This document shows, one piece after another, positions 42,987 to 51,612 of a stretch of DNA of 64,000 bases (positions are counted from its first letter, which is position 1; the number at the start of each line of letters is the position of its first letter). A model generated the notes under the pieces. The model made no database searches. It was not told the origin of the DNA and saw only the letters and a list, made by a program, of their open reading frames with translations. This DNA is from Actinomyces sp. UMB0138 (GTDB taxonomy: Bacteria; Bacillota; Negativicutes; Veillonellales; Veillonellaceae). The position numbers and the translations under genes were made by a program. Where the stretch lies: contig NZ_PKMC01000002.1 of NCBI RefSeq assembly GCF_002849225.1, positions 1-64,000 of the forward strand. Reading direction: 5' to 3'.

Positions 42987-44561
42987 TTAGTCTATCTTTG
43001 GCTGGTTATTACCTTCTGTGTTCTGGTAGCTAATTGTGGGGCCGGCGAAGGTGCGGTCACCAAAATATTCCACCAATTCCTGCTCCGATACGGTGGCAAG
43101 TCTTTCAGCCAGCGCGAACTCTTCATCTATCTGGCTATTTGGCTTGTAAGTCGCCTTCGACACCGCCCAGGCAACCGCCATACAGAGGGCGAAGCCGGGG
43201 ATAATTTCGTACAGGCCACCCCACTTGAAAGTCCCCCACACCCCGACGGTGACAGCGCCGGTAACCATGCCCGCGAGCGCGCCCGCCGTTGTCAGTTTTC
43301 GCCAATACAGTGCCAAAATCACGATCGGCCCGAAGGCTGCCCCGAAGCCGGCCCAGGCGAAGGAAACCAGGTTCAAAATCGAGTCCGTGCGCATCCAGGC
43401 AAGCCCCGCTGCCAGCAAGGAGACTGCTAGCACTGCGATTCGGCCCAGATTCACCCCGCCCATCGGGGTTAGCTTGCGTTTAGTAAGGCCGTTATAGATG
43501 TCCTCGACAATTGCCGAGGACGTGACCAGCAGCTGCGAGGACACTGTGGACATGATTGCCGCCAAGATCGCGGCCAACATAAACCCGGCAACCAGCACGG
43601 GGAAAAGATTCTGCCCCATAAGAATGAATACGGATTCGGCATCATTTTGCCCGATCTGGACCCTGCCGCGCTGGTGGGCAGCAATGCCGATAATGGCGGT
43701 GCCGGACGCCCCCAGTACGGACAGGAACATCCACCCGATCCCAATGCGGCGAGCTTGCTTTGCCTCTTGCGGCGAACGGAGCGCCATAAAGCGAACTACA
43801 ATGTGTGGCTGCCCAAAGTAGCCGAGCCCCCACGCCAGCGCAGATATGACGCCCACGAAGCTAGCGCCCCCGAAGGGCGAGAGGAAGTCCGGATTGGCCG
43901 TGCGCACGCCCTCGGCAACGGCTGCCGGCCCTCCAAGGGCAACGACTCCCACGATGGGCACCGCCACCAGCGCCATCAACATCATTATCCCCTGCACCAG
44001 GTCTGTCCACGACACCGCCAGGAAGCCGCCGACCAGCGTGTACAGCACAACCACTGCGGCAACAAGGACCATGCCCAGGTGGTAGTCCATCCCGAAGGCG
44101 GATTCGAAGAAGGTGCCCCCGGCGACCATGCCAGAGGACACGTAGAAGGTGAAGAATACGAAAATTATTAGGCCGGCGGCGATGCGAAGCGCGTTCGAGC
44201 GATCGTGGAGCCGATTGCCCAGGAAGGACGGTAGCGTAATAGAATTGTTCGCCACCTGCGTGTAGGAACGTAACCGCGGGGCAGTAATTTTCCAGTTCAC
44301 CCATGCCCCCACTACCAGGCCAACGGCGATCCACCCCTCGACAATGCCGGAAAGATACAGCGCCCCGGGTAGCCCCATTAGTAGCCACCCAGACATGTCG
44401 GATGCGCCTGCGCTGAGGGCGGCAACTGCCGGGCCCAGCCCCCGCCCACCTAACATGTAGTCGTCTAAATTCTGCGTTCGTGTGTATGCCCAGATCCCAA
44501 TGATGATCATGGCCACGAAGTAAATAATCATGGCGATTGCTTGCCCGGACGTTTGCGTCAT
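42987..44561 (-). CDS. putP: Sodium/proline symporter
   Basis: A 524-residue solute:sodium symporter with about thirteen helices. NLDDYMLGGRGLGPAVAALS and ASDMSGWLLMGLPGALYLSG are PutP signatures around the Na+ and proline sites; RNA-independent landmarks include GYFGQPHIVVRFMALRSPQE and LLVTSSAIVEDIYN. It is upstream of putA in the same direction with a 66-base gap, so uptake and degradation of proline are co-expressed. The ATG at 44561 was chosen because GGGGGA lies upstream; a longer frame begins 33 bases earlier. Confidence 0.93.
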   Translation of the reverse strand: MTQTSGQAIAMIIYFVAMIIIGIWAYTRTQNLDDYMLGGRGLGPAVAALSAGASDMSGWLLMGLPGALYLSGIVEGWIAVGLVVGAWVNWKITAPRLRSYTQVANNSITLPSFLGNRLHDRSNALRIAAGLIIFVFFTFYVSSGMVAGGTFFESAFGMDYHLGMVLVAAVVVLYTLVGGFLAVSWTDLVQGIMMLMALVAVPIVGVVALGGPAAVAEGVRTANPDFLSPFGGASFVGVISALAWGLGYFGQPHIVVRFMALRSPQEAKQARRIGIGWMFLSVLGASGTAIIGIAAHQRGRVQIGQNDAESVFILMGQNLFPVLVAGFMLAAILAAIMSTVSSQLLVTSSAIVEDIYNGLTKRKLTPMGGVNLGRIAVLAVSLLAAGLAWMRTDSILNLVSFAWAGFGAAFGPIVILALYWRKLTTAGALAGMVTGAVTVGVWGTFKWGGLYEIIPGFALCMAVAWAVSKATYKPNSQIDEEFALAERLATVSEQELVEYFGDRTFAGPTISYQNTEGNNQPKID

Positions 44562-44683
44562 TGCATTCCCCCATTCAGGTGCCCCATACTGCAATATACT
44601 TTACTCAGATTTTTACTTGCGGACAATGGTAGATTACTTTTTTGAAACCCACGCATTACTGTCTAGGATGTACACAGGCATGA

Positions 44684-44717
44684 CATGGCCCCGCATCCGA
44701 TTAGATGCGGGGCCATG
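44684..44717 (-). terminator. Hairpin terminator after ald
   Basis: A perfect 14-base-pair stem (44684-44697 with 44704-44717; CATGGCCCCGCATC and its complement) and six-base loop lie about 78 bases beyond the leftward ald stop, upstream of putP. Confidence 0.8.
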
Positions 44718-44794
44718 CAGGTTCTTAGAGCCCGCTAGTTAAGGCAAGTGGCTTTACATAGTCGGCTGCAACCGTCCGGGCACCACTTCCGGCA

Positions 44795-45913
44795 CTAGTT
44801 TTCGAGCAGCTCTTCGGGATCTACGCATTCGAGGTCGAAAGCTTCGGCTACGCCTGGGTAGGAGATCTTGCCAGCGTGGGCGTTCAGGCCGCGACGCAGG
44901 GTTGCATCGTCCTTCAGCGCCTGCTTCCACCCCTTCTTTGCGATAGCGCGAGCGTACGGTAGCGTAGCGTTGGCCAGCGCGGTAGTGGAGGTGTGAGGCA
45001 CACACCCGGGCATGTTCGCCACGCAGTAGTAGGTGGCGTCGTGCACCGTGAAGATCGGATCATCGTGGGTAGTGGGGTGCGACCCCTCGAAGCAGCCGCC
45101 CTGATCAATCGCGATGTCGACCAGTACGGAACCCGGCCGCATCTTGGCTACCATCGCATCGGTTACCAGCTTCGGCGCCTTAGCACCCGGGATAAGTACG
45201 GAACCAATGACCAGGTCGGCGTCCGCCACGGCCTCTTCGACAGAGAGCGGGGTGGAGTAGGTAGTGCGGGCCCGGTTGCCCCACTGCCAGTTTGCCCACC
45301 GCAGCTTCTCTAGATCATTGTCCAGCACGGTTACGTTCGCACCCATGCCGATAGCGATCTCGGCAGCGTTACGGCCTGCCTGCCCGCAGCCAACAACTAC
45401 TACGTTGGCGTTGCGCACACCTGCCACGGAGCCCATCAGCACGCCCGGTCCGCCGTGCGGCTTCTCTAGATAGTGCGCGCCAACCTGGGCAGCCAGGCGG
45501 CCTGCGACCTCGGACATGGGCACGAGCAGCGGCAGAGTGCCAGCATCGGTGCGCACAGTTTCGTACGCAATAGCGGTGGTACCCGCCTTAATAATGGCGT
45601 CGGTACACGCCTTGTCAGCAGCAAGGTGCAGGTAGGTGAACAGGATCAGCCCATCGCGCAGGCGGTGGTATTCCTCTTCGATCGGCTCCTTGACCTTCAT
45701 GACCATGTCGGCGCTGGCCCACACCTGGTCGGCGTCGTCAATAATCTTTGCGCCAACCTCTTCATAGAGCGAATCGGGATAGGCGGATCCTTCACCGGCC
45801 CCCTTCTGGATTAGCACTTCGTGTCCGTCCTGAATCAGGGCGGCAGCACCGGCAGGCGTCACAGACACGCGGTATTCATTGTTTTTAACTTCTGTAGGGA
45901 CACCAATACGCAT
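44795..45913 (-). CDS. ald: Alanine dehydrogenase
   Basis: A 372-residue protein, the standard length. MRIGVPTEVKNNEYRVSVTP is the substrate-domain start. KVKEPIEEEYHRL carries a substrate-binding Lys, VVVGCGQAGRNAAEIAIGMG is the NAD-binding motif, and GSVLVDIAIDQGGCFEGSHP contains the catalytic Asp region. It interconverts L-alanine and pyruvate with NAD and ammonia. Lying next to the proline genes, it fits a peptide and amino-acid fermenter. It is transcribed alone, leftward, from the region shared with divergent uppP. Confidence 0.95.
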   Translation of the reverse strand: MRIGVPTEVKNNEYRVSVTPAGAAALIQDGHEVLIQKGAGEGSAYPDSLYEEVGAKIIDDADQVWASADMVMKVKEPIEEEYHRLRDGLILFTYLHLAADKACTDAIIKAGTTAIAYETVRTDAGTLPLLVPMSEVAGRLAAQVGAHYLEKPHGGPGVLMGSVAGVRNANVVVVGCGQAGRNAAEIAIGMGANVTVLDNDLEKLRWANWQWGNRARTTYSTPLSVEEAVADADLVIGSVLIPGAKAPKLVTDAMVAKMRPGSVLVDIAIDQGGCFEGSHPTTHDDPIFTVHDATYYCVANMPGCVPHTSTTALANATLPYARAIAKKGWKQALKDDATLRRGLNAHAGKISYPGVAEAFDLECVDPEELLEN

Positions 45914-46149
45914 AAGGCTCCTTCACCTTCCTTAGACAGAAAACAGCGTTGTTCCAACAAACAAGAATAGTTGTTTACATCACATTCTTCAGTGGTTGAG
46001 AGTATTTTCTGCTTCGGTTCCCATATTTGGCACAACTTTTTTGAGGGCGTGGCCTGTTTCGCAGCCGCGAGCGCTCGTGTCTTATGCAGCTTTGCGTATT
46101 TGTCACCTAGACTGGTCTGCGTTCGCATTTTTCTACCCTAGGAGTAGCC

Positions 46150-46989
46150 GTGATTTCTTGGTGGGAGTCCATCATTTTGGGGATCGTCGAGGGCGTAACC
46201 GAGTTCCTCCCCGTTTCCTCCACGGGCCATCTGACCATTGTTGAAAACCTACTCGGTCACCCAGTAAATGCTCCTACCGTCACCGCTTACACGGCTATCA
46301 TCCAGGTCGGCGCCATGCTCGCCTCTATTGTCTACTTCTGGTCGGACATTGTGCGCATCGCGCGCGCCTGGTTCGCTGGTCTGGCCAATAAGCACAAGCG
46401 CAAAGCCGACTACCACCTAGGGTGGGCAATCATTGTGGGTGTGGCAGTAACCGCCGTTGTGGGGCTGCTGCTGAAAGACTTGATCGAGGGGCCGCTGCGC
46501 TCCATGTGGTTTGTGGCCGCCGGGCTAGTTTTGTGGTCGGTAGCAATGTATGTGGCCGACCGGGTACGCTTCGATCGTGGCGAAGACTCTATTACTTGGA
46601 AGGATGGCCTCCTGCTTGGCCTATTCCAGTCGATCGCCCTGATCCCCGGCGTATCGCGTTCCGGCGCAACCATTGCCGGGGCCATGTTCCTGAAGATCGA
46701 CAGGGTGACGGCCACGCGCATGAGCTTCTTCCTGGGCATTCCCACCCTGATCGCCGCCGGCGGCCTGCAGGCTGTAACCAAGTTTGATCAGATTGGTGCG
46801 GCTGGCGGAGTCGGCTGGGGAGCCACCATTATCGGCACCGTAGTGTCCGGCATCGTCGCCTACCTGTCGATTGCGTGGCTGCTGAAGTTCGTTTCGTCGA
46901 ATAACTTCAACTGGTTCGTGATCTACCGCGTGGCCCTTGGCATCCTGATCGCCCTCGGCCTGGTTTCCGGAGTGATCGCCGGGGTATAG
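46150..46989 (+). CDS. uppP: Undecaprenyl-diphosphatase (BacA/UppP)
   Basis: A 279-residue integral membrane phosphatase with eight predicted helices. The two active-site motifs are intact: GIVEGVTEFLPVSSTGHLTI near the N-terminus and PGVSRSGATIAGAMFLKI in the centre. It recycles undecaprenyl pyrophosphate for cell-wall synthesis and gives bacitracin tolerance. The start is a GTG with GGAG nine bases upstream. It is monocistronic and ends at the hairpin at 47009-47046. Confidence 0.94.
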   Translation: MISWWESIILGIVEGVTEFLPVSSTGHLTIVENLLGHPVNAPTVTAYTAIIQVGAMLASIVYFWSDIVRIARAWFAGLANKHKRKADYHLGWAIIVGVAVTAVVGLLLKDLIEGPLRSMWFVAAGLVLWSVAMYVADRVRFDRGEDSITWKDGLLLGLFQSIALIPGVSRSGATIAGAMFLKIDRVTATRMSFFLGIPTLIAAGGLQAVTKFDQIGAAGGVGWGATIIGTVVSGIVAYLSIAWLLKFVSSNNFNWFVIYRVALGILIALGLVSGVIAGV

Positions 46990-47008
46990 CCGAATAACTC
47001 AAAACACT

Positions 47009-47046
47009 AATCCCGCGCCCGGCGTAACTGCACTAGGCGCGGGATT
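47009..47046. terminator. Bidirectional hairpin between convergent uppP and the amidohydrolase gene
   Basis: A perfect 11-base-pair stem, AATCCCGCGCC with GGCGCGGGATT, and a 16-base loop begin 20 bases after the uppP stop. The right flank is T-rich (GTTGTT), and the left flank on the other strand is also T-rich. Confidence 0.85.
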
Positions 47047-47051
47047 GTTGT

Positions 47052-48254
47052 TTACTTGCCCAAATATTCGAGGGCCGCTACCACCTGCGCCTCGGTGCCC
47101 ACCTGCAAGGAGGGGCTCATGGTGGGAGCAAACTGTGGTGAGTGGTTGCCGGGCGCCGACTCCGGATCGGGGAAGCCCCCAAAGGTCCAGTAGAAGTAAG
47201 GCACGTCAAAGGCCTTGGGAATGTAGGTGAAGTCCTCGGAGGCCGTGACCTTTTCCCCGTCTGCATACCGGTCGCCAAAGTAGTCTTTGAACGCCCCGGT
47301 GATGCGGTCGAATTGTTCTTCTGGGTTGGCGGTTAGGGGGTAGCGGTTGAAGTATTCAAATTCTGGTTCGCGATCGCTGCCAGAGGCCGCGCATTCCGCC
47401 TTCACAATGCGCTCAATGGATTCGGTAACCTTCTTTTGCACCGATTCTTTGTAGGTGCGCACATTCAGTTGCAAGGTTGCCGAATCGGGAATGGTGTTCG
47501 CGGAGGCTCCGGCCACAATGGACCCTACCGTAACTACGGCAAAATCCGAGGGCGAAATTTCCCGCGACACAATAGTTTGAAGCCGCAGCACGATCGCGGC
47601 GGCCATCACGATGGGGTCAATAGACAGGTGGGGCATAGACCCGTGGGAGCCCTTGCCGTAGACGGTAATTTTCAGGCTAGTTGCGCCAGAAAACGTCGGA
47701 CCGCAGACGGCATTGACGGTACCCTCTTGGATGCTCACCACGTGTTGGGCAAGGCAAACTTCGGGTTTGGGAACCTGTTCGACCAGCCCGTCCGCTACCA
47801 TGGATTTCGCGCCTTGGGCCGTTTCTTCACCCGGCTGGAAGAGCGCAATGAAAGTGCCTTGCCACAGGTCTTTTTGTGCCAGCAGGACCTTTACTGCGCC
47901 CAGCAGACAGGCAGTGTGCATGTCGTGCCCGCACCCGTGCATAACCGGAGTGTCATTGCCATCGGCATCCTTCTGGGTGCCAGTAGAGGCAAAATCCAAT
48001 CCCGTCTCCTCTTTTAGGGGAAGCGCATCGAAGTCTGCCCTGGAAAGGATGGTGCTGCCTTCCCCATTTTCGAGGACGGCAACGACTCCCCCGCCGATGC
48101 GCTTCGGCTCTACCCCCAGGTCGGTCAGCTCCTGTGTGATCCGCTCCCTAGTCCACTCCTCTTGCATAGATAGTTCGGGATGGGCGTGCAATTCCTTGTA
48201 CAAGCCCTCTTGCCAGTCCTTCAAGTTGGCTACGATCTTCGCGATGTTGCTCAT
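47052..48254 (-). CDS. M20-family N-acyl-amino-acid amidohydrolase
   Basis: A 400-residue metallopeptidase of the hippuricase/IAA-amidohydrolase group. ELHAHPELSMQEEWT, DFDALPLKEETG, HGCGHDMHTACLLGAVKVLL with metal ligands, FQPGEETAQGAKSM with the catalytic Glu, and the dimerisation domain starting SGATSLKITVYGKGSHGSMP are all present. It removes acyl or aryl groups from amino acids. The natural substrate is unknown. It is transcribed alone, leftward, and starts 50 bases from the HNH nuclease gene stop. Confidence 0.88.
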   Translation of the reverse strand: MSNIAKIVANLKDWQEGLYKELHAHPELSMQEEWTRERITQELTDLGVEPKRIGGGVVAVLENGEGSTILSRADFDALPLKEETGLDFASTGTQKDADGNDTPVMHGCGHDMHTACLLGAVKVLLAQKDLWQGTFIALFQPGEETAQGAKSMVADGLVEQVPKPEVCLAQHVVSIQEGTVNAVCGPTFSGATSLKITVYGKGSHGSMPHLSIDPIVMAAAIVLRLQTIVSREISPSDFAVVTVGSIVAGASANTIPDSATLQLNVRTYKESVQKKVTESIERIVKAECAASGSDREPEFEYFNRYPLTANPEEQFDRITGAFKDYFGDRYADGEKVTASEDFTYIPKAFDVPYFYWTFGGFPDPESAPGNHSPQFAPTMSPSLQVGTEAQVVAALEYLGK

Positions 48255-48303
48255 TATTCCCCCCTTCTTCTACCTATTTATACGGCACATATGCGGGCCC
48301 GGC

Positions 48304-49092
48304 TCAGTGAGCCAGCGCCAGAGTAGGCCCGGCAGGCAATTGTTGGGATGGGCACTCAGAAGCAGTAAGTGCCATAGTGCGCTGTTCGTCGGCTGTAACC
48401 GTCAGCCCCCACACCTGTTTTATGCGCACTTGCCGGGCCACGTAGGCGCAACGGTAATCCGCATCGGGGGGAAGCCACCTGTCCGCCGCATACGCGCTCT
48501 TCGCTTGGTTAGCTGGGCCGTCCACTGCCAGCAAGTTCAGCGGGTCGTTAGCGAACTTCTGCCGGCGCGGCCCATCCCACTTGTCAGCACCCGAAGCCCA
48601 CGCATCGGCTAGAGCAACCACGTGATCAATCTGCACCGCCTCGGAAGTACGATTGCCCCGCACAAAGTTGATTACCTTACCCGTATAAGGATCCTGCAAC
48701 ACCCCGGAAAGAACTACGCAATTTCGGGTGCCCGGCTTATAAGTAACCTGGCGCATATCCCGGGCCAAAATGTCGTTGCGAGTGTCGCAGCCATTCCTGT
48801 CCTCGTCTGCCCACCGCTGCCCAAACTTACGGCGGTTATAGCGTTCTGCTGGCCTCCCCTGGCGTACGGGCAGATTCTTTACTGTCTGCGCAAACGTAGT
48901 GTTTGGGATTTCCTGCAGCACCTTCTGATTAGATTTGAATGCGTCCAAAATAGACCCGGGCCTGTTAGTGCCAGCGACCCCCGCCTTACCAAAGCCACCC
49001 AAATCTATGCCCATGGGGGCCACTGCCCACACCAGGACAATGGCAGCGAGGGCCCACGCCACCGCATCGCCGATGCCAAACTTTCGCCTCAT
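48304..49092 (-). CDS. Membrane-anchored or secreted HNH-family nuclease (DUF1524 type)
   Basis: A 262-residue protein with an N-terminal hydrophobic anchor or signal (VAWALAAIVLVWAVAPM, residues about 10-26) and an extracytoplasmic HNH/DUF1524 domain: RKFGQRWADEDRNGCDTRND, SGVLQDPYTGKVINFVRG, VQIDHVVALADAWASGADKW with catalytic Asp-His, and FANDPLNLLAVDGPANQAKS with Asn. Such proteins are common in actinobacteria as exported nucleases. The ATG at 49092 was preferred to an upstream GTG at 49143 because it places the hydrophobic segment correctly. It probably degrades external DNA, which is family inference. Confidence 0.82.
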   Translation of the reverse strand: MRRKFGIGDAVAWALAAIVLVWAVAPMGIDLGGFGKAGVAGTNRPGSILDAFKSNQKVLQEIPNTTFAQTVKNLPVRQGRPAERYNRRKFGQRWADEDRNGCDTRNDILARDMRQVTYKPGTRNCVVLSGVLQDPYTGKVINFVRGNRTSEAVQIDHVVALADAWASGADKWDGPRRQKFANDPLNLLAVDGPANQAKSAYAADRWLPPDADYRCAYVARQVRIKQVWGLTVTADEQRTMALTASECPSQQLPAGPTLALAH

Positions 49093-49215
49093 GGAAACAA
49101 CTCTTGCACCTACCCCCGACAAATGGGACGCACGAAAGAGCACCTGTGGATAGTGTGGCGGTCTAAACGAAACTGGGCGCAGCTGTGGACAGCTATCTTC
49201 GCCCTCGTTTTGCCA

Positions 49216-49899
49216 TTACGATGCGGCTTCTACCAAGCTGGGATAGTTATTGCGCACGGAGCCGACTTCGCTTCCCACCTTGCGCGGCTGCAACACCGGA
49301 GGAGGGATGCGGCCGAGCAGCTCATCAACCTGCTCCCGGTCAGTCAACGCCGGGTTCAGCCACTGCCCCCACAAATCTTCCGGCACGATCACCGGGGTGC
49401 GCTCATGAATATGCCCGAGGGCGTCTGGCGCACTTCGGGTGCAAATGGCCGCCGACCCTACCCAACCGGCAGGGCCGCGCCAAGTGTCCGCGATGCCCGC
49501 AAACGCTACCAGCGGGTCGCCCTCGCCAGCAGAAAGAAAGTAGGGCTGTTTGCCACCCTCGCTTTGCTGCCACTCGAAATACCCATTGGCGGGGAGCAGC
49601 ACGCGACGCTTAGACGCTGCAGTCCGGAACGACGGCTTACCAGTCACCGTCTCCGCTCTAGCGTTGATCAACAGGGGCTTATCCGGCCTTTTCACCCAGG
49701 AGGGGATCAGCCCCCACCGAAGCCGCCGCAATTCACGCACCAATTCGCCGCCCTCGGCAAACCGTTCCATCACCGCACTCACAGTGTGCGTCGGAGCAAT
49801 GTTCCAGGATGGGTCGGGGACGCCCTCGATAATCATGTCTACTCCAAAGAGCGCCGCCACGTCCTGGGTGGAACGCCACATCCCGTACCGGCCGCACAT
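49216..49899 (-). CDS. SRAP-family protein (YedK/HMCES-like abasic-site protein)
   Basis: A 227-residue protein with all SRAP active-site residues: Cys2 at the N-terminus (MCGRYGMW), Asn in PLLINARAET, Glu in NGYFEWQ, and His in GHIHERTPVIV. SRAP proteins form a stable DNA-protein crosslink with abasic sites in single-stranded DNA through Cys2. The start codon directly abuts the stop of the TRIC gene upstream (no bases between), so it is translated with it. Confidence 0.92.
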   Translation of the reverse strand: MCGRYGMWRSTQDVAALFGVDMIIEGVPDPSWNIAPTHTVSAVMERFAEGGELVRELRRLRWGLIPSWVKRPDKPLLINARAETVTGKPSFRTAASKRRVLLPANGYFEWQQSEGGKQPYFLSAGEGDPLVAFAGIADTWRGPAGWVGSAAICTRSAPDALGHIHERTPVIVPEDLWGQWLNPALTDREQVDELLGRIPPPVLQPRKVGSEVGSVRNNYPSLVEAAS

Positions 49900-50694
49900 T
49901 TACTGATCTTCGCCCGTAATCTGAGCGGTGGAACCGGCGTTCTTCTTACGTTCCCGGAACGGCCTGAGTTTGCGGTTGCCACCCAGGATAAACGGCTTTA
50001 TTTCCGGCTTTACTCCCTTACGCGCTAGCAGTGCTCGCAACTGTTTAGAAGTCATGGTGACCGTCCAGTCGCCAGTTGGCAGCGTCCACCGCCGCCACCC
50101 CGAGATGACCGTGCCCAAACCGCCAAAGATGATCGCTACAAGCATTCCGAACACCGGCATGTGGAACTTGTAGAAGATGACCATGATGAGCGAAGCCGCG
50201 AGCGCCGGAGTCGCATACAGCGTGTTGCCACCGAAGACGCGGGGAACCATGCCGGAGGCGACATCTCGGATCATGCCGCCGCCCACTGCCGTGACAAGGC
50301 CAAGCAGAATGGCTGGGGGAATATTGAACCCTTGGCTGAGTGTTTTGAGAGTACCCGTGGCCGCCCAGCATCCAAGCACCAGGCCGTCCCCAAGGAAAAC
50401 CATGCGGGTGGCCCAGCGTCCCGAAAGACGCAGCAGAATCGCCACGAACGCCCCGCCGAGGGCGCAAATCAGGTAATACGGATCAGTGAGCGCGACCGGA
50501 GGCCCAGCGGGCAACATAATGTCGCGAACGATGCCTCCGCCTAGACCGCTCATGACGGCGAGCACGAAAAAACCCACCGCATCGAAGTTGCGGCGCCGCG
50601 CCAACTGCCCGCCAATAATTCCGTTGACAAACACACCAATTAGGTCGATAACACGGAACAGGTCAGGCAGAATCGAATTGAAATTGTCCAGCAC
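49900..50694 (-). CDS. TRIC cation-channel family protein (UPF0126/YicG-like)
   Basis: A 264-residue protein with seven predicted helices made of two homologous halves. FFVLAVMSGLGGGIVRDIML and LLGLVTAVGGGMIRDVASGM are the paired GGG-x2-RD motifs of this family, which forms trimeric monovalent-cation channels. The C-terminal 60 residues are basic and cytoplasmic (TSKQLRALLARKGVKPEIKP). It is the upstream gene of a two-gene unit with the SRAP protein. No functional link between the two is obvious. Confidence 0.88.
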   Translation of the reverse strand: MLDNFNSILPDLFRVIDLIGVFVNGIIGGQLARRRNFDAVGFFVLAVMSGLGGGIVRDIMLPAGPPVALTDPYYLICALGGAFVAILLRLSGRWATRMVFLGDGLVLGCWAATGTLKTLSQGFNIPPAILLGLVTAVGGGMIRDVASGMVPRVFGGNTLYATPALAASLIMVIFYKFHMPVFGMLVAIIFGGLGTVISGWRRWTLPTGDWTVTMTSKQLRALLARKGVKPEIKPFILGGNRKLRPFRERKKNAGSTAQITGEDQ

Positions 50695-50739
50695 GCTCCC
50701 AGCTTAGTTGGTAAGTCCGCCATTTTTCGAGGGCGGCAG

Positions 50740-51513
50740 TTAGTGACGTCCTGCAGCGCTCATTCGATAACGCAATGGTTGGTAGTGATCCTCCACCGCG
50801 CGATAGTAAGCACCAATGTCCCCGTCCTCTATGGCTTGGAGCATGGCACCATGAGCTTTTGCAGTGGCTATAAGCCCCGCGGCGTCGGCAGGCAATGACG
50901 GAACCACAGCCATATGGATTAGCCACATGGCACTCATCATCTCGTCTAAGAGCTGATTCTGAAGGATCGAAATTAGTCCCCTGTGAAAAGCAATGTCTTC
51001 CTGGATATAGGAGCGACCGGTCGTTGACTTAGAAATCATCAGTTTAACCAGGTCCCGCAGCTCTTTGATCTTTTTCAGATCCGTCTGGTCTCGCTTCTCT
51101 ACCAGATCGTGGCCTACACCAATATCTAGATACTTTCGCATGGAAACCACCTCATCGAGAGTTCCCAATGAGCCATTCCCCATAGACGAACGTAAGACCA
51201 GAGTATTGACCAGTGGAGACAATGACATGTTCGAGACAAACGCGCCCTTGCCCTGCTTCGTTGCCACGATGTCCAACGCCTGGAGTTGCTTCATCGCTTC
51301 TCGAACCGAGGATCGCGACACTCCCAGGAGCTTACATAGTTCAGCTTCAGTAGGTAGTGGGTCACCTGGCTTCAAGCGTTCCGAAATTATGTACTGCTCT
51401 ACCGATTCGATCGTGGAATCCGTTCGGGAGGTAAACCTCTGCTCGAGCTTCGTTTGTTCGTAGCCTGTGAGGGTAGGCGGAAGTGATGACAAGATATCTG
51501 ATGTTTTTTTCAT
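50740..51513 (-). CDS. FadR-type GntR-family regulator, probably of the sialic-acid genes
   Basis: A 257-residue protein. The winged helix is ISERLKPGDPLPTEAELCKL followed by LGVSRSSVREAMKQLQALDI and KQGKGAFVS (about residues 48-95). The C-terminal helical FCD domain has DLRDLVKLMI-like segments, EDIAFHRGLISILQN with metal-ligand residues, and HGAMLQAIEDGDIGAYYRAV. It is the same type as NanR. It follows the sialidase genes in the same direction, and the divergent promoters at 56.3-56.5 kb carry FadR-type sites (TNGTNNNACNA). The C-terminal 50 residues closely match those of the partial gene at the right edge of the window. Confidence 0.85.
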   Translation of the reverse strand: MKKTSDILSSLPPTLTGYEQTKLEQRFTSRTDSTIESVEQYIISERLKPGDPLPTEAELCKLLGVSRSSVREAMKQLQALDIVATKQGKGAFVSNMSLSPLVNTLVLRSSMGNGSLGTLDEVVSMRKYLDIGVGHDLVEKRDQTDLKKIKELRDLVKLMISKSTTGRSYIQEDIAFHRGLISILQNQLLDEMMSAMWLIHMAVVPSLPADAAGLIATAKAHGAMLQAIEDGDIGAYYRAVEDHYQPLRYRMSAAGRH

Positions 51514-51557
51514 TACAACTTTCCTACCAGCGAAGTTCCCCGCCCAAATTATTACGG

Positions 51558-51603
51558 ATGTGGCACGTATCCGCAGTCATAAGATAACAGATCCGTGCCA
51601 CAT
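51558..51603 (-). terminator. Hairpin between the signal-less sialidase and the FadR-type gene
   Basis: A 10-base-pair inverted repeat, ATGTGGCACG (51558-51567) and CGTGCCACAT (51594-51603), spans a 26-base loop ten bases beyond the sialidase stop. It could be a terminator or an attenuator that lowers regulator expression. Confidence 0.5.
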
Positions 51604-51612
51604 TCTCCCCAC

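Noticed and set aside
48622..50028. 468-codon open frame on the + strand
   Set aside because: It lies opposite the HNH nuclease and SRAP genes, whose active-site motifs are intact. The translated product is rich in Arg/His/Pro with no domain.
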